DNA of 64,000 bases from Sphingomonadales bacterium (lineage in GTDB: Bacteria; Pseudomonadota; Alphaproteobacteria; Sphingomonadales; Sphingomonadaceae), in assembly GCA_947470185.1 (NCBI GenBank), contig CANIRZ010000005.1, positions 1 through 64,000 of the forward strand, written 5' to 3'. Positions 41,155 to 51,654 of this stretch are shown here, piece after piece. A program made the translations under genes and the position numbers. Position 1 is the stretch's first letter. The number at the start of each line of letters is the position of its first letter. Below the pieces are notes generated by a model. The model saw nothing but the letters and a program-made list of their open reading frames with translations. It was not told where the DNA came from and did not search any database.

Positions 41155-42324
41155 ATGGCAGATGCCTATATTGTGGATGCGGTCCGTACCGCTGGTGGCC
41201 GTCGCGGTGGCAAGCTTGCAGGTGTGCATCCGGTTGATTTGGGTGCTGCTGTTTTGGATGCGATTGCGGACCGTAATGATTTTGATCCTGCGGCGATCGA
41301 AGACGTCATCATGGGTTGCGTCATGCAAGGTGGCGAACAAGCCGGCGACGTCGGCCGCAACATCGTGCTTGCCTCGCGCCTGCCAAACTCTATTCCATCG
41401 GTCAGCATTGACCGCCAGTGCGGATCGTCGCAGCAATCGATGATGTTCGCAGCGCAAGGCGTGATGTCGGGCACGCAGGATATCGTGCTGGCTGCTGGCA
41501 TTGAAAGTATGACACGCGTGCCGATGGGTTCGACGTCCATGCTGTTCAAAAAAGAAGGCATGGGCACATATAAAAGCCCGCGTTTGGAAGAAGCCTATCC
41601 CGGCATCATGTTCAGCCAATTCATGGGTGCAGAAATGCTCGTGAAGAAATATGGCTTTACCCGCGAAGACCTTGACCAGTTTGCGCTTGAATCGCATCAA
41701 AAAGCTATCGCTGCGACGCAAAGCGGTGCCTTTGCCAATGAAATCGTGGGTATGGAAGTCGACACCCCAGAGGGCAAGATCGTCCACAGCAGCGACGAAG
41801 GCATCCGTTATGATGCGACCTTCGAAAGCCTCTCGGGCGTTAAGCTGCTTCAAGAGGGTGGTTCAATCACGGCTGCCAATGCCAGCCAGATTTGCGATGG
41901 TGCATCGGCGGTTCTGATCGTGTCTGAAAAGGCATTGAAAGAACATGGCCTGACCCCGCGCGCGCGCATCGTGAACTTGACCGTGACGGCGGGTGACCCA
42001 GTGATCATGCTGGAGGAACCATTATTTGCAACCGACCGCGCGTTTCAGCGTTCGGGCATGAAGATTTCGGACATTGACCTGTATGAAGTAAACGAAGCTT
42101 TTGCACCCGTGCCTTTGGCTTGGTTGAAGCATATTGGTGGTGATAGGTCGAAGATCAATGTCCATGGCGGCGCGATTGCGTTGGGCCATCCGTTGGGCGC
42201 ATCGGGTACGAAGCTGATGGCGACGCTGCTGAATGCGCTTGAAGCACGTGGCGGCCGTTATGGCCTGCAAACCATGTGCGAAGGCGGCGGTCAGGCGAAC
42301 GTTACGATTATCGAGCGGGTTTAA
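41155..42324 (+). CDS. Acetyl-CoA acetyltransferase (thiolase)
   Basis: DRQCGSSQQSMMFAAQGVMSG, NVHGGAIALGHPLGASG, MCEGGGQANVTIIE. Confidence 0.94.
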   Translation: MADAYIVDAVRTAGGRRGGKLAGVHPVDLGAAVLDAIADRNDFDPAAIEDVIMGCVMQGGEQAGDVGRNIVLASRLPNSIPSVSIDRQCGSSQQSMMFAAQGVMSGTQDIVLAAGIESMTRVPMGSTSMLFKKEGMGTYKSPRLEEAYPGIMFSQFMGAEMLVKKYGFTREDLDQFALESHQKAIAATQSGAFANEIVGMEVDTPEGKIVHSSDEGIRYDATFESLSGVKLLQEGGSITAANASQICDGASAVLIVSEKALKEHGLTPRARIVNLTVTAGDPVIMLEEPLFATDRAFQRSGMKISDIDLYEVNEAFAPVPLAWLKHIGGDRSKINVHGGAIALGHPLGASGTKLMATLLNALEARGGRYGLQTMCEGGGQANVTIIERV

Positions 42325-42343
42325 CACGCGACCACCCAATAGA

Positions 42344-42438
42344 GTCACCCTGGAACCAGAGGCGTGCAGAGCACAACTTGTTTCAGGGTCTTAATTCCCA
42401 CCGTCCAAAGTAAGATGCTGAAACGAGTTCAGCATGAC
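42344..42438. repeat. REP-like element
   Basis: GTCACCCTG...CAACTTGTTTCAGGGTC and GATGCTGAAACGAGTTCAGCATGAC half-elements in a 137 bp intergenic gap. Confidence 0.6.
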
Positions 42439-42461
42439 GGTCCAAACGATCAGGAGAGTTT

Positions 42462-43244
<783 letters not shown>

Positions 43245-43338
43245 CTGAAAGCGATTATGAGACTTAACCGAAGCCCTGGGTTGCATCCGCTAGACGGCTG
43301 CCGCTCAGGGCTTCGCTTTTATTGCGAGGCGCGTTGTT

Positions 43339-44211
43339 ATGACTGAGTTCACCCAAATCCAATATGATGTTGATGACGGCATCGCGACGATTACGATGCA
43401 CCGTCCGGAAAAGATGAATGCATTCACCAACGCCATGATGCGCGAAATGTGTGCAGCATTTGATTTGGTGGACGCCGACGACGATGTGCGCGCTGTCATC
43501 GTAACCGGGTCGGGCGATCGCGCCTTTTGCGCAGGGGCGGACCTTACGCCCGATGCGGGCGGCGATGTATTCGCTAGCAGATCTCAAGTTGAATCGCTGT
43601 CCGATGAACGTGTCCGCGATTCGGGTGGGCGGCTGACGTTGCGGATATTCCAGTGCACAAAACCCGTTATCGGGGCAATCAACGGCGCGGCAGTAGGCAT
43701 TGGCGCAACGATGCAATTGCCGATGGATTTCCGTTTGGCGAGCGACACGGCGCGCTTCGGTTTTGTCTTTGCGCGACGCGGTATTGTGCCTGAGGCGGCT
43801 TCGAGCTGGTTCCTGCCGCGCTTGGTCGGCATGCAACAGGCTTTGGAATGGTGTATGACCGGGCGTGTGTTCAATGCTGCCGAGGCCTTAAACGGTGGTC
43901 TCGTCCGATCGGTTCACGCACCGACTGAATTGTTGGCAGCAGCGCGGGCTTTGGCACGCGAGATTGCGGACAACACCGCGCCAGTGTCTATTGCGCTGAC
44001 CCGCGCAATGCTGTGGCGGTTGTCAGCGGCGGACCACCCCATGGCAGCACATCAAATCGACAGTCGCGCCATCTATCGCCGTTCACGATCTGGCGATGCG
44101 AAGGAGGGTATAGCGAGCTTTCTTGAAAAGCGGAGTCCCGTCTACCCCGACAAAGTTTCCACAGATTTACCTGACTTCTTTCCATGGTGGGACGAACCTG
44201 TTTATAAGTAA
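43339..44211 (+). CDS. Enoyl-CoA hydratase/crotonase family protein
   Basis: ITMHRPEKMNAFTNAM, DRAFCAGADLTPD, GAAVGIGATMQLPMDFRLAS. Confidence 0.92.
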   Translation: MTEFTQIQYDVDDGIATITMHRPEKMNAFTNAMMREMCAAFDLVDADDDVRAVIVTGSGDRAFCAGADLTPDAGGDVFASRSQVESLSDERVRDSGGRLTLRIFQCTKPVIGAINGAAVGIGATMQLPMDFRLASDTARFGFVFARRGIVPEAASSWFLPRLVGMQQALEWCMTGRVFNAAEALNGGLVRSVHAPTELLAAARALAREIADNTAPVSIALTRAMLWRLSAADHPMAAHQIDSRAIYRRSRSGDAKEGIASFLEKRSPVYPDKVSTDLPDFFPWWDEPVYK

Positions 44212-44238
44212 CCCTACGTAAAGGGGAGCAGAGCACCG

Positions 44239-44877
44239 ATGGCTACAACAGGACCAAAGCTAGCAAGCGTTTCAGCCGACGGTAATAATGCGCGCGATCA
44301 ATTGATCGAAGCTGCAAGCCAGATCATGCGCGAAGGTGAGACGATTGACCTGTCGCTATCCGAACTGTCGTTGCGCGCCGGCCTGAATAGCGCGCTAGTC
44401 AAATATTATTTTGGCAATAAAAACGGCCTCATGCTCGCGTTGCTTGACCGTGACATGGGCAATATCGTGCAGAGCCTTGGCGCGTTGATTGCAAAAGACA
44501 TGCCGCCCGCCGACAAATTGCGGATTCATATTGGCGCGGTAATCGACACTTATTATGCCTTCCCATATCTCAATCGTTTGTTGATGCGGATGGTCCGCGA
44601 CAGCGCCCCTGCGGAAGCGGCGCGGATAGCGGATTTGTACTTAAAGCCGATTTCGAAGGCGTATGATACACTCATTACCGAGGGCGTGAAGGCGGGAAAG
44701 TTCCGCAAAACCGACCCCCAATTCTTCTACTTCACCGTGACGGGCGCGGCCGACCGCTTTTATTCCTCACGACTGGTGCTGCAGCATTGCTATAATCAGG
44801 ACGGTTTTGACGATAATATGCGCGATGCCTATCGTGAGCACACCATTGACCTCATCATGCGCGGGTTGTTGGTTTAG
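44239..44877 (+). CDS. TetR family transcriptional regulator
   Basis: N-terminal HTH LSLRAGLNSALVKYYFGNKNGLMLALLDRD. Confidence 0.88.
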   Translation: MATTGPKLASVSADGNNARDQLIEAASQIMREGETIDLSLSELSLRAGLNSALVKYYFGNKNGLMLALLDRDMGNIVQSLGALIAKDMPPADKLRIHIGAVIDTYYAFPYLNRLLMRMVRDSAPAEAARIADLYLKPISKAYDTLITEGVKAGKFRKTDPQFFYFTVTGAADRFYSSRLVLQHCYNQDGFDDNMRDAYREHTIDLIMRGLLV

Positions 44878-44916
44878 GCGGACGGAACCTACTGCTGCGG
44901 CAGGATTACCCTCCGA

Positions 44917-46110
44917 TCACATCCCCAACGCCGCCCTAATTTCATCGCCATCGGCATCCAGCATCGGCGGATGCGCATAGTTGGACACAGGCGTTCCGGC
45001 ATAATGGACGGGATGTTTCATCGATCGATAGGTGCCAATCTCCGGCGACTCCAGTTCTTCGAAAAAGCCCACATCGGCCAAATGCGGATCAGTGAGGACA
45101 TCGGCCATGCGGTTATATTTCATCGCCGGAATGTCATGCTCTGCCAATAGGTCAAGCCATTCGGCGGTGGTCCGCGTCGCGCTGACTTCCTCGATCAAGG
45201 CATATAGCTCACCTGTATGCTTGGTGCGTTCCTGATAGGTTGAAAAGCGCGGGTCATCGAAGACATTGGGCCTGCCACCCAATTCGAAGAACGTGGCCCA
45301 TTGCCGGTCATTATAGGGGACAATCGCAATAAAGCTGTCCTTGGTCGGATAGGGCCGACGGCGCGGGTTTATCGACCGCGTATAGCCCATGCGGCCATTA
45401 CCGGGGACGAAGGTTTCTCCCCAAAGATTTTCCACCATGTTGAACCAAGTGAAGCATTCGAACATCGGCACTTGGACAAATTGGCCGCCCTGTCCGCCTG
45501 CTCGGCCAAGCAACGCCGCCATGGTTGCGTTGGCCGCGAACAGGCCGCTGACCTTGTCGGCGACAAGGCTTGGGGAATAAGTGGGCCGTCCGCCATCGCG
45601 CTGCGCGCTTAACGCTGCAAAGCCGGACGCAGCTTGAATAAGGTCATCATAGGCTTGCCGCTCGCCATAGGCACCGCCTGCACCAAAGCCAGCGCAGTGG
45701 ACGTAGACGATATTAGGATTGATCGCCTTTACCGCCTCATAACCAAAGCCAAGCCGCTCGACTCCCGCCATGCGGACATTGTGGATGAATACATCAGCGT
45801 CTTCCAACAACGCTGCGAGAACAGCTTTATCTTCAGGTTTTTTAATGTTCAGGTTGATGGCTTTTTTGTTGCGGTTGAGCGCGGTGAATATCGGCCCGTG
45901 CTGCTTGGTCGGCGAATCGCCGCCATGGCGCATCAGGTCGCCCGGCGTATTGCCCTCGCTGTTTTCGATCTTGATGACCTCAGCGCCCAAATCGGCCAAT
46001 TGCACCGTCGCATAAGGCCCAAGCACAACCGTGGCCATGTCGACGACCTTAATGCCCTTCAACGGCCCGGTTGGTTCTTTGTCCCATGTCAATTTCGGCC
46101 ATTTCGCCAT
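44917..46110 (-). CDS. CaiB/BaiF family CoA-transferase
   Basis: GIKVVDMATVVLGPYATVQLADLGAEVIKIENSEGNTPGD, LNRNKKAINLNIKKPE; start at internal MAKWP. Confidence 0.92.
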   Translation of the reverse strand: MAKWPKLTWDKEPTGPLKGIKVVDMATVVLGPYATVQLADLGAEVIKIENSEGNTPGDLMRHGGDSPTKQHGPIFTALNRNKKAINLNIKKPEDKAVLAALLEDADVFIHNVRMAGVERLGFGYEAVKAINPNIVYVHCAGFGAGGAYGERQAYDDLIQAASGFAALSAQRDGGRPTYSPSLVADKVSGLFAANATMAALLGRAGGQGGQFVQVPMFECFTWFNMVENLWGETFVPGNGRMGYTRSINPRRRPYPTKDSFIAIVPYNDRQWATFFELGGRPNVFDDPRFSTYQERTKHTGELYALIEEVSATRTTAEWLDLLAEHDIPAMKYNRMADVLTDPHLADVGFFEELESPEIGTYRSMKHPVHYAGTPVSNYAHPPMLDADGDEIRAALGM

Positions 46111-46185
46111 TTGCGCTCTCCTTATCTCTTGCATCGACTGCTAGCATATTTAAGCGTGCAGTTAAGAGATAATCGGGAGTGAAAA

Positions 46186-47706
46186 ATGGTCAATTTTGAT
46201 GTGAGCGCGCCAGTGATCATTGGCGTGGGTGAGGCAAGCCGGAAAGCCGTCGCGGGCGAATGGCCAGCTCCACGTGAATTGGCCGGGGCTGCGATTAAGG
46301 TTGCCCTTGCCGATACAGGGCAGCGCGATGCAGTTGCCGCCGCCATCGACACCATCGCAGCGATCCGCACCTTTGAGGACAGCGGCCTGAGCCTTGGCAC
46401 GGGGTCCCCTGATAATGCGCCTGAGGCTTTTGGCGCAGCGGGTGGGATCAGCGCGGCGCGGCTAATCTACGCAGATGTTGGCGGACAAAGCCCGCAAGCG
46501 ATGCTGAATGAACTGGCTGGCGATATCAGGCGGGGGGCTTGCGATATGGCAGTGCTTGTTGCGGCAGAAGCCACAGGAACCGCTAAACGCGCGCGCAAGG
46601 CTGGCGTGACCCTGGACTGGAGCCTTGCTTCTGACACATCGTTCGACAACCGGCTGTCGACTTTCCCGATATTGAGCCGCACCGAAATCCGCCATGGCAT
46701 CATTTCGATGCCGCTTGCTTACAGCCTGATTGAAAATGCGCGGCGGATTGGCTTAGGGTTGGATAGCGACGCATATACGGGTGAGATGGCGGCGTTATGG
46801 TCTGCCTTTTCCGCAAAAGCCGAAAAGCGGATCCACGCGCAATTCCCCGGCTTTCGTTCGCCTGAAGCCATGCAGAGCGACGACAATGCCAACTATCCGC
46901 TGACGGACATTTACCGCCGCTGGCATGTGGCGCAGGACGCGGTGGATTTGGGCAGTGCAATCATCTTGACCAGCGCAGGCACGGCGCGCGCATTGGGCGT
47001 ACCGCAAGACAAATGGGTCTGGCTAGCAGGCGCTGCCGAAGCGGCCGAACCGCCCTTGTCGGAGCGTGCGGTCATTCACCGTTCCGCCGCACTTGATTTT
47101 GCGATTCCTGCTGCGCTGGATCAGGCAGGACTGGGACCGACGGACCTTGGCCCAGTCGATATCTACAGCTGCTTTCCCTGCGCCGTATTCGCGGCGGTCG
47201 ACAGCATGCAAGACGCATCGCGGGCACTTGGCGATTATACGCTGACGGGCGGGCTCACTTTCTTCGGCGGCCCCGGCAATGGCTTTGCTATGTATAACAT
47301 TGCAGCGATGGTGGATGCCTTGCGGCAGGATGGTTCAAAACCTGCGATGGTAACCGCCAATGGCGGCGTGATGTCCAAACAAGCCGTGGGTATCTACACC
47401 GCAACGCAGCCGCGTATCGCGTGGTCCGGCGATGTGGCGAAGGGCTATGTTCCCACGGCAATCGCGCTTGATGATGCGCCGGAGGGCAAAGCGCGTGTAC
47501 GCAGCTTTGTGCGACCGGCGGGCAAGGACGGTTTTGGTCCGGCGACGGTTCTGCTGGAGTTAGAGCACGGCGCGCGGGCGATGGCGGTGATCGATTGTCC
47601 GGTGGATGCCGACCTTGGCAACGCGGTCGTTCACGTCACCCCGGGCGAAAAACGGCATATTGCGGCACTAGGGTCAGGACCACTTAAATCCACCTTCGCG
47701 GTTTGA
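46186..47706 (+). CDS. Thiolase-like (acetyl-CoA acetyltransferase/SCP2-type) protein
   Basis: VGQSPQAMLNEL-like thiolase fold, DIYSCFPCAVFAA, GGLTFFGGPGNGFAMYNIAAMV; C-terminus encoded by repeat element. Confidence 0.8.
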   Translation: MVNFDVSAPVIIGVGEASRKAVAGEWPAPRELAGAAIKVALADTGQRDAVAAAIDTIAAIRTFEDSGLSLGTGSPDNAPEAFGAAGGISAARLIYADVGGQSPQAMLNELAGDIRRGACDMAVLVAAEATGTAKRARKAGVTLDWSLASDTSFDNRLSTFPILSRTEIRHGIISMPLAYSLIENARRIGLGLDSDAYTGEMAALWSAFSAKAEKRIHAQFPGFRSPEAMQSDDNANYPLTDIYRRWHVAQDAVDLGSAIILTSAGTARALGVPQDKWVWLAGAAEAAEPPLSERAVIHRSAALDFAIPAALDQAGLGPTDLGPVDIYSCFPCAVFAAVDSMQDASRALGDYTLTGGLTFFGGPGNGFAMYNIAAMVDALRQDGSKPAMVTANGGVMSKQAVGIYTATQPRIAWSGDVAKGYVPTAIALDDAPEGKARVRSFVRPAGKDGFGPATVLLELEHGARAMAVIDCPVDADLGNAVVHVTPGEKRHIAALGSGPLKSTFAV

Positions 47707-47934
47707 GGCCATTTTGTTCAGTGCAAGGCGGTAAGCGCGGGACTTAGTGGTTCTAAGTCCAAGCTTGCCAACGCGGCAATGGACAAAATGGGTCAAATCC
47801 GAAGGACGCCAAAATGGCTTCGATCTCAAAGCAAAATGCCCTTGCAGGCAGAAGACTGCCTGCGGCGGACATTTTCCTTCGATATCTTTGCCATTTTGAC
47901 GCCGCGAATGTGGATTTAAGTGGTCCTGACCCTA
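47669..47934. mobile_element. Candidate non-autonomous MITE-like element with 33 bp TIRs
   Basis: TAGGGTCAGGACCACTTAAATCCAC(C/A)TTCGCGG at 47669-47701 and inverted at 47902-47934 (1 mismatch); TA at both outer edges; internal nested hairpins; no ORF. Confidence 0.75.
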
Positions 47935-48000
47935 ATTGGATAATCTAAGGTTCATCCGTCGACACTTATGCTATGCAGCCATTGGAACCGGAGAAAATCG

Positions 48001-48426
48001 ATGCACATTCTCAAATTGGCCCTCTTTGCCTTTCCTTTGACACTGGTCGCTGCGTGCGGACAAGTGGACAGCACGCCAAAGCCGCTGACCGAGAAACAGA
48101 CCGCAGTCTTGATGAAAGAATTGAACGGCAAGGTGGCGGGCAAGCCGGTAAATTGTATCAGCGACTTTAACGCCACCAACACCATCCGTGTTAGCGACGA
48201 TATCCTACTTTACCGTGTTTCAGGCCGCTTGGTGTACCAAAACAAACTACGGTCCGCTTGCAGCGGACTGGCGCGGGACAGTGATATCATCGTGTCCGAA
48301 CAATTTGGCAGCCAAAAATGCAAAGGCGACATCATCCGCTTGGTGGACCGCACCAGCGGCATCAGTGGCGGGGTTTGCAGCCTGGGCGACTTCGTGCCTT
48401 ATCGTTCGGAAAAGACCTCGGATTAA
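48001..48426 (+). CDS. Hypothetical lipoprotein
   Basis: MHILKLALFAFPLTLVAACGQ signal and lipobox, 141 aa. Confidence 0.6.
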   Translation: MHILKLALFAFPLTLVAACGQVDSTPKPLTEKQTAVLMKELNGKVAGKPVNCISDFNATNTIRVSDDILLYRVSGRLVYQNKLRSACSGLARDSDIIVSEQFGSQKCKGDIIRLVDRTSGISGGVCSLGDFVPYRSEKTSD

Positions 48427-48614
48427 TTGCGCAAGAATATAGCCTCGATAGGCAGAGCAAACAGATCGGAAATACGGAACGCGAGTGGCAATGACGGGTC
48501 GTATTTGCCCGTTTCAATCGCGTTTACTGACTGGCGCGAAACGCCCAATGCATCGGCTAGATCCTGCTGATTCCAATCGCGTTCGGCACGCAGGACTTTG
48601 AGACGGTTTTTCAT
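48423..48614 (-). CDS. XRE family HTH regulator
   Basis: MKNRLKVLRAERDWNQQDLADALGVSRQSVNAIETGKYDPSLPLAFRISDLF. Confidence 0.88.
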   Translation of the reverse strand: MKNRLKVLRAERDWNQQDLADALGVSRQSVNAIETGKYDPSLPLAFRISDLFALPIEAIFLRN

Positions 48615-49015
48615 GCTTTCCAGCGTGCAAAAGGACCCGCCACTCCAAGCATGGCAAACCAGATTGCACCCATCCATTCCGGACCGCTCGCTACAACATC
48701 GTAGACGGCAAGAAATTGCCATACTGTTACGGTTACCAGCGTGAACGCCGTTGCCAGCAGCGTCTGTTTGGCAAATAAAAGCCGTTGATATTCATCATCT
48801 ATTTCGACCAGCAACCGAAATATTGCCCAAAATACCCCGATTATGGGAAGTGCGGAGATGAGAGCTAGCCCAATAAGCGTGGCTTGGGAATGTTCAGTGC
48901 CACCGCGTGCGAAGGTGAGGCTACTGGTCAGGATCAGCATGTAAGATGCCATGAACAGTAGCACCCTGACGGTATATCGCCGCATGTAGGGCGCAAGGTT
49001 GTTCCAAGAGGTCAA
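48611..49015 (-). CDS. Small hydrophobic membrane protein
   Basis: 134 aa with about 4 TM segments; overlaps the XRE gene start by 4 nt. Confidence 0.65.
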   Translation of the reverse strand: MTSWNNLAPYMRRYTVRVLLFMASYMLILTSSLTFARGGTEHSQATLIGLALISALPIIGVFWAIFRLLVEIDDEYQRLLFAKQTLLATAFTLVTVTVWQFLAVYDVVASGPEWMGAIWFAMLGVAGPFARWKA

Positions 49016-49201
49016 GTCAAGTTACCTTTTTAATAAGACAAGTCTCCTTTACTATAATTTCTTATAATGTCAAGTAACCTTTCCATTGTGTTGCTGTCGC
49101 AGCCAAAGGCCGTGCAAAGACTGCCATTTCTGCACACTTGCGACTTCGCCCTTGGGCTGGCAAAGGGACGTTTCCTGACGACGTTGAAAGCAAGTAAATC
49201 C

Positions 49202-51199
49202 ATGTCCGAGATGATCCGTGTCACCCTTCCCGACGGCTCTGCCCGTGAAGTTGCACGTGGCACCACCCCAGCGGATATTGCTGCCGCGATTGGCCCCGGG
49301 CTTGCGAAAGCCGCGATTGCGGCGCGCGTCGATGGCGAATTGCGCGATATCATGCGTCCGATTGAGGCTGATGCGCAACTTGCTTTGGTGACCAACCGTG
49401 ATGAGGCGGATGCGCTGGAATTGGCGCGCCATGACTTTGCGCATATCCTTGCCGAAGCAGTGCAGGCTCTCTTTCCTGGTACGCAAATCACCTTTGGTCC
49501 ATCAACCGATGACGGTTTTTATTATGACGTCTTGGCGCCCGCTTCGCGCGGTCCATTCACGATGGATGATTTACCTGCGATTGAAGAGCAAATGCGCGCG
49601 ATCATCCGCGCCGATAAACCGCTGCGCCGTGAAGTCATGGCGCGTGATACGCTGATCGCGACCTGGCAGAATGCGGGCGAAAGCTTCAAGGCGGAATGGG
49701 CGGCTGAATTGCCTGAAGGCGAAGAATTGTCGGTTTATTGGTCCGGCGATGACTGGATGGACATGTGCCGTGGGCCGCATCTGGCATCCACAGGAAAGCT
49801 TGACCCGGCTGCATTCCAATTGACGCGCGTTGCCGGTGCCTACTGGCGTGGAGATCAGAAGAACCCACAATTGAGTCGCATTTACGGCACTGGCTGGCTG
49901 AATAAAAAGCAGCTGGATGCGCATTTGGTCCGGTTGGAAGAAGCCGCAAAGCGCGACCATCGCCGGCTTGGGCAGGACATGGATCTGTTCCATTTGCAGC
50001 AAGAAGCGCATGGATCGGTATTCTGGCATCCCAATGGCTACCTGATTTGGCGTGAGCTGGAATCCTACATGCGCCGCGCCATTGATGGTGCTGGTTATAA
50101 GGAAGTTAAAACGCCGCAAGTCATGGACGCGCGGCAATGGGAGCAATCCGGACATTGGGGCAAATATCGCGCCAATATGTTCGTCATCCCTGACGAAGTG
50201 CCCAATGTTGATGACGAGGGTCCCGTGATTTCGGGTGACGCCGACTGGATGGCGCTGAAGCCCATGAATTGCCCGGCGCATGTTCTCATCTTCCGCCAAG
50301 GCATTAAATCTTACCGCGACCTGCCGTTGCGTATTTACGAAAATGGCTGTTGCCATCGCAATGAACCGCATGGTGCGTTGCATGGCTTGATGCGCGTGCG
50401 CCAGTTTACGCAGGATGATGCACATATCTTCTGCCGTGAAGACCAGATTGTCGAAGAGGTGCAGGCATTTTGCGCGCTTGCCGACCGGGTCTACAAGGAG
50501 TTTGGCTTTACCTATTCGATCAAGCTTGCTTTGCGTCCCGAACAACGCTTCGGTTCGGACGCCGATTGGGACAAGGCAGAAAACGAACTGCGCGATGCTG
50601 TGGTCCGCGCTGGCCTTGCGACCGAAGAGTTTGGTTGGGAAGAACTGCCGGGCGAAGGTGCCTTCTACGCACCAAAGCTGGAATGGCATCTAACGGATGC
50701 GATTGGCCGGACGTGGCAAGTGGGCACGATTCAGTCCGATCGCGTGTTGCCTGAGCGTTTGGACGCAAGCTATGTCGGCGAAGATGGCGCGCGCCACCGC
50801 CCCGTCATGCTGCACCGCGCGATTTTCGGCAGCTATGAACGCTTCATCGGTATCTTGATTGAACATTATGCTGGCCGCTTCCCCGTTTGGTTGGCACCTG
50901 TGCAAGCCGTGGTCGCCACGATCACATCCGAGGCAGATGGCTATGCGCATGACGTGACGGCAAAGCTGAAAGCGGCGGGCATTCGCGTCGACGCCGACAC
51001 GCGCAACGAGAAGATCAACTATAAGGTGCGCGAGCATAGCGTCGCTAAGGTGCCGCATTTGTTGGTGGTCGGTATGCGTGAAGCCGAGGAAGGCAAAGTC
51101 GCTATCCGAAGCCTTGGCTCCGACGGCCAGCGCATCATGACGCTCGAAGAGGCGATTGCGATGCTGTCGCATGAGGCAACACCGCCCGATATTCGTTAA
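49202..51199 (+). CDS. thrS: Threonyl-tRNA synthetase
   Basis: TGS domain MIRVTLPDGSAREVARGTTPADIAAAI, PMNCPAHVLIF, HRNEPHGALHGLMRVRQFTQDDAHIFC. Confidence 0.97.
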   Translation: MSEMIRVTLPDGSAREVARGTTPADIAAAIGPGLAKAAIAARVDGELRDIMRPIEADAQLALVTNRDEADALELARHDFAHILAEAVQALFPGTQITFGPSTDDGFYYDVLAPASRGPFTMDDLPAIEEQMRAIIRADKPLRREVMARDTLIATWQNAGESFKAEWAAELPEGEELSVYWSGDDWMDMCRGPHLASTGKLDPAAFQLTRVAGAYWRGDQKNPQLSRIYGTGWLNKKQLDAHLVRLEEAAKRDHRRLGQDMDLFHLQQEAHGSVFWHPNGYLIWRELESYMRRAIDGAGYKEVKTPQVMDARQWEQSGHWGKYRANMFVIPDEVPNVDDEGPVISGDADWMALKPMNCPAHVLIFRQGIKSYRDLPLRIYENGCCHRNEPHGALHGLMRVRQFTQDDAHIFCREDQIVEEVQAFCALADRVYKEFGFTYSIKLALRPEQRFGSDADWDKAENELRDAVVRAGLATEEFGWEELPGEGAFYAPKLEWHLTDAIGRTWQVGTIQSDRVLPERLDASYVGEDGARHRPVMLHRAIFGSYERFIGILIEHYAGRFPVWLAPVQAVVATITSEADGYAHDVTAKLKAAGIRVDADTRNEKINYKVREHSVAKVPHLLVVGMREAEEGKVAIRSLGSDGQRIMTLEEAIAMLSHEATPPDIR

Positions 51200-51229
51200 G
51201 CCTGATCCGCGCCCTTCAAGGAGAATGTC

Positions 51230-51634
51230 ATGAAAACGATTCCATTAACGCTCGCTGCTATATTGTTGCTCGCGGCGTGCCAGCAACCAGTTGCGGAACA
51301 AACAGCTGAGACGCCAGATCCCACCACCAGCTACAACGCCGCGCAAAAGGCGTATGCGGCTGCTAATGACAAAATGCACGCGGGCATGGGCATGATAGAT
51401 GCCGACGCGGACGTTGCGTTCATGCAAGGCATGATCCCGCATCATGCGGGTGCCGTGGATATGGCTAAGGTTGCGCTTGAACATGGCAAGGACCCCGAAG
51501 TCCGCGCGCTGGCGCAAAAGGTCATTGCCGCGCAGGAAGCTGAAATGAAGGAAATGCAGGCTTGGCTCGACAAAAAGGGCATGCAGGTAGAAACGCCGAT
51601 GACTGCGGCTGACCACGCGGCGATGGGGCACTGA
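51230..51634 (+). CDS. DUF305 family lipoprotein
   Basis: LLLAAC lipobox; DVAFMQGMIPHHAGAVDMAKVALEHGKDPEVRALAQKVIAAQEAEMKEM. Confidence 0.88.
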   Translation: MKTIPLTLAAILLLAACQQPVAEQTAETPDPTTSYNAAQKAYAAANDKMHAGMGMIDADADVAFMQGMIPHHAGAVDMAKVALEHGKDPEVRALAQKVIAAQEAEMKEMQAWLDKKGMQVETPMTAADHAAMGH

Positions 51635-51654
51635 ACATTCACGATCTAATTGGC

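Noticed and set aside
41083-41853. 256 aa - strand ORF
   Set aside because: Antisense to the thiolase gene; shadow ORF
49571-50689. 372 aa - strand ORF
   Set aside because: Antisense shadow of thrS with no recognisable motif
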